Source of the DNA: Xenorhabdus eapokensis
Lineage (GTDB): Bacteria > Pseudomonadota > Gammaproteobacteria > Enterobacterales > Enterobacteriaceae
DNA length: 17,465 nucleotides
Direction of reading: 5' to 3'
Assembly (NCBI RefSeq): GCF_001908105.1
Contig: NZ_MKGQ01000010.1
Location: 1 to 17,465, forward strand
The notes beneath the pieces were generated by a model. The model saw only the letters and a program-made list of their open reading frames with translations, was not told where the DNA came from and searched no databases. The position numbers and the translations under genes are program-made. This document shows positions 16,844 to 17,465 of this stretch, piece after piece. Position 1 is the first letter of the stretch. Every line of letters begins with the position of its first letter.

Positions 16844-17373
16844 TGTGCAGCTCCTTTATGACGTTTTTCCCGTTGTTGCAGACGCTTTTGTTGTTGACGT
16901 TGACGAAGGGTAATTGACGGGCTATTGCCGTTTTGAACCTCTTTTCGGCAACGTAAACTGAGCGTCTCTGGTGTTGGATAAGCGAATAAATCAGTCACAG
17001 CAAGATGCTGGAAACCCGCATGTTGTAATTTGTTATGCAGTTGGATTAGCTGTAGCGAGCTGGCTCCTGCCTCAAAAAAGTTTTGTTGTGCATGTATCGG
17101 ATGATGGGTGACAGATAAAAACAGGCGTTGAATTTCATTGCATGTTTCACTGCATACTTGTGGTTCGAATTCTTCTAAGCGCGGTGATGATGCAATAGCC
17201 GCAGCAGGACGATCTGCATCTCTCACGCTTTGCTGACGTGGCACCAGTTGCTCCAACGCTGAATGCCAGCTTTCCGGTTGTGCAGCGAGGGTACGCAGTA
17301 GCGTCAGATAGCTGTTGAACATGTTTTGTAACTGGGGCGTGTTGATGTTTTGTGAGGGATTATTAAACAGCAT
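16840..17373 (-). pseudogene. irp2: 3' remnant of an Irp2/HMWP2-like NRPS (condensation end, PCP, docking tail)
   Basis: An open stretch of 177 codons. Residues about 10-48 resemble the last helices of a condensation/cyclization domain; compare PQLQNMF-SYL here with PQVAKNMF-HY in the second Cy domain of the megasynthase. Residues about 75-145 are a carrier protein with Ser106 in NFFEAGASSLQL. The final 20 or so residues, rich in Arg, Lys and Gln, look like a docking helix for the KS of the next protein. This is how HMWP2 ends (Cy2-PCP2). The ATG at 17373 has no ribosome-binding site, and the same frame hits a stop (17391-17389) next to the IS end, so this is best read as the tail of a larger gene cut by the insertion. 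It ends in an ATGA overlap with the megasynthase. Its carrier could still function if expressed, but aryl loading and the first cysteine modules are not on this piece. Confidence 0.75.
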
Positions 17374-17383
17374 GATGATTTGG

Positions 17384-17389
17384 TATAAT
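17384..17389 (+). promoter_or_regulatory. Perfect -10 box ahead of the transposase
   Basis: TATAAT lies 34 nt before the transposase ATG at 17424, a usual distance for an IS promoter. The -35 region is poor (TTATTA at 17360-17365 with an 18-bp spacer), so the promoter is weak or uses sequence at the insertion junction. It reads away from the operon. Confidence 0.35.
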
Positions 17390-17423
17390 TACTTTCGCCA
17401 AAAAACAACCAGACCTCACCATC

Positions 17424-17465
17424 ATGCCGCGAACTATGTTAACAGATCTCCAATGGAATAAGCTA
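17424..17465 (+). CDS. Transposase, N-terminus only (IS5-family-like)
   Basis: Fourteen codons, reading M-P-R-T-M-L-T-D-L-Q-W-N-K-L, run off the right edge. The pattern MPR..LTD.QW..L is typical of the N-terminus of IS5-family (IS427-group) transposases with a DUF4096-type start. This is recognised from a short match, so the family assignment is moderate and the completeness of the element is unknown. There is no clear Shine-Dalgarno sequence, which is common for transposases. Confidence 0.6.
   Translation, partial: MPRTMLTDLQWNKL

Larger units (their letters stand above)
17374..17465 (+). mobile_element. Left end of an insertion sequence (partial)
   Basis: A transposase-like start codon region on the forward strand lies directly against the truncated NRPS gene, with opposite orientation. 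The exact IS boundary cannot be fixed from one end: NRPS-like protein sequence is convincing up to about 17345, so the true end lies somewhere between there and 17424. No terminal inverted repeat or target duplication can be tested because the other end is outside the window. Confidence 0.6.

Noticed and set aside
1..17465. CRISPR arrays, tRNA or rRNA genes
   Set aside because: No spaced direct repeats, tRNA-like cloverleaf or rRNA sequence was seen; the window is nearly all coding on one strand.

Overview
The window holds most of one reverse-strand biosynthetic operon for a yersiniabactin-type (salicyl-thiazoline) metallophore or related thiazoline metabolite. By eye the DNA is of moderate GC, with enterobacterial codon use, AAGGAG ribosome-binding sites and tightly coupled genes. 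Family content and the IS type at the right edge suggest a Gram-negative gamma-proteobacterium, most likely a Morganellaceae-like organism such as Xenorhabdus or Photorhabdus. That placement is inferred and rests on no search.

In transcription order (right to left) the layout is as follows. (1) At the right edge a forward-strand insertion sequence begins, with the first 14 codons of its transposase. It abuts a 177-codon remnant of an HMWP2/Irp2-like NRPS: the end of a condensation/cyclization domain, a carrier protein and a basic docking tail. (2) A 3931-aa HMWP1/Irp1-like hybrid megasynthase follows: KS-AT-(remnant of a C-methyltransferase)-KR-ACP-Cy-MT-PCP-Cy-A(Cys)-PCP-TE. (3) Next is a thiazolinyl imide reductase (Irp3/YbtU type). 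(4) Next is a type II thioesterase (Irp4/YbtT type). (5) Last is a 981-aa fusion of a salicyl-AMP ligase (YbtE-like) and a salicylate synthase (YbtS/Irp9-like). Junctions are ATGA, ATGA, 14 nt, and TAATG, so the genes are probably translationally coupled. Past the last stop codon lie a 12-bp perfect hairpin and then a promoter and seven codons of another reverse-strand gene leaving the window. No stretch longer than about 170 bases lacks a gene.

How the genes should work together: the synthase half of the fusion makes salicylate from chorismate and the ligase half adenylates it for an aryl carrier protein, expected on the upstream NRPS and not in the window. The NRPS would build salicyl-(thiazoline/thiazolidine) units. 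The megasynthase adds a malonate-derived, ketoreduced unit, one methylated cysteine heterocycle and one further cysteine heterocycle, and the TE domain releases the product. The reductase converts one thiazoline to a thiazolidine, and the stand-alone thioesterase edits misloaded carriers.

Three departures from textbook yersiniabactin stand out: an additional Cy-A-PCP cysteine module before the TE, loss of the SAM-binding core of the PKS C-methyltransferase, and the ligase-synthase gene fusion. The IS at the right edge has cut the upstream NRPS gene, so in this strain the pathway may be broken or remodelled. No transporter, receptor, regulator or phosphopantetheinyl transferase is visible in the window.
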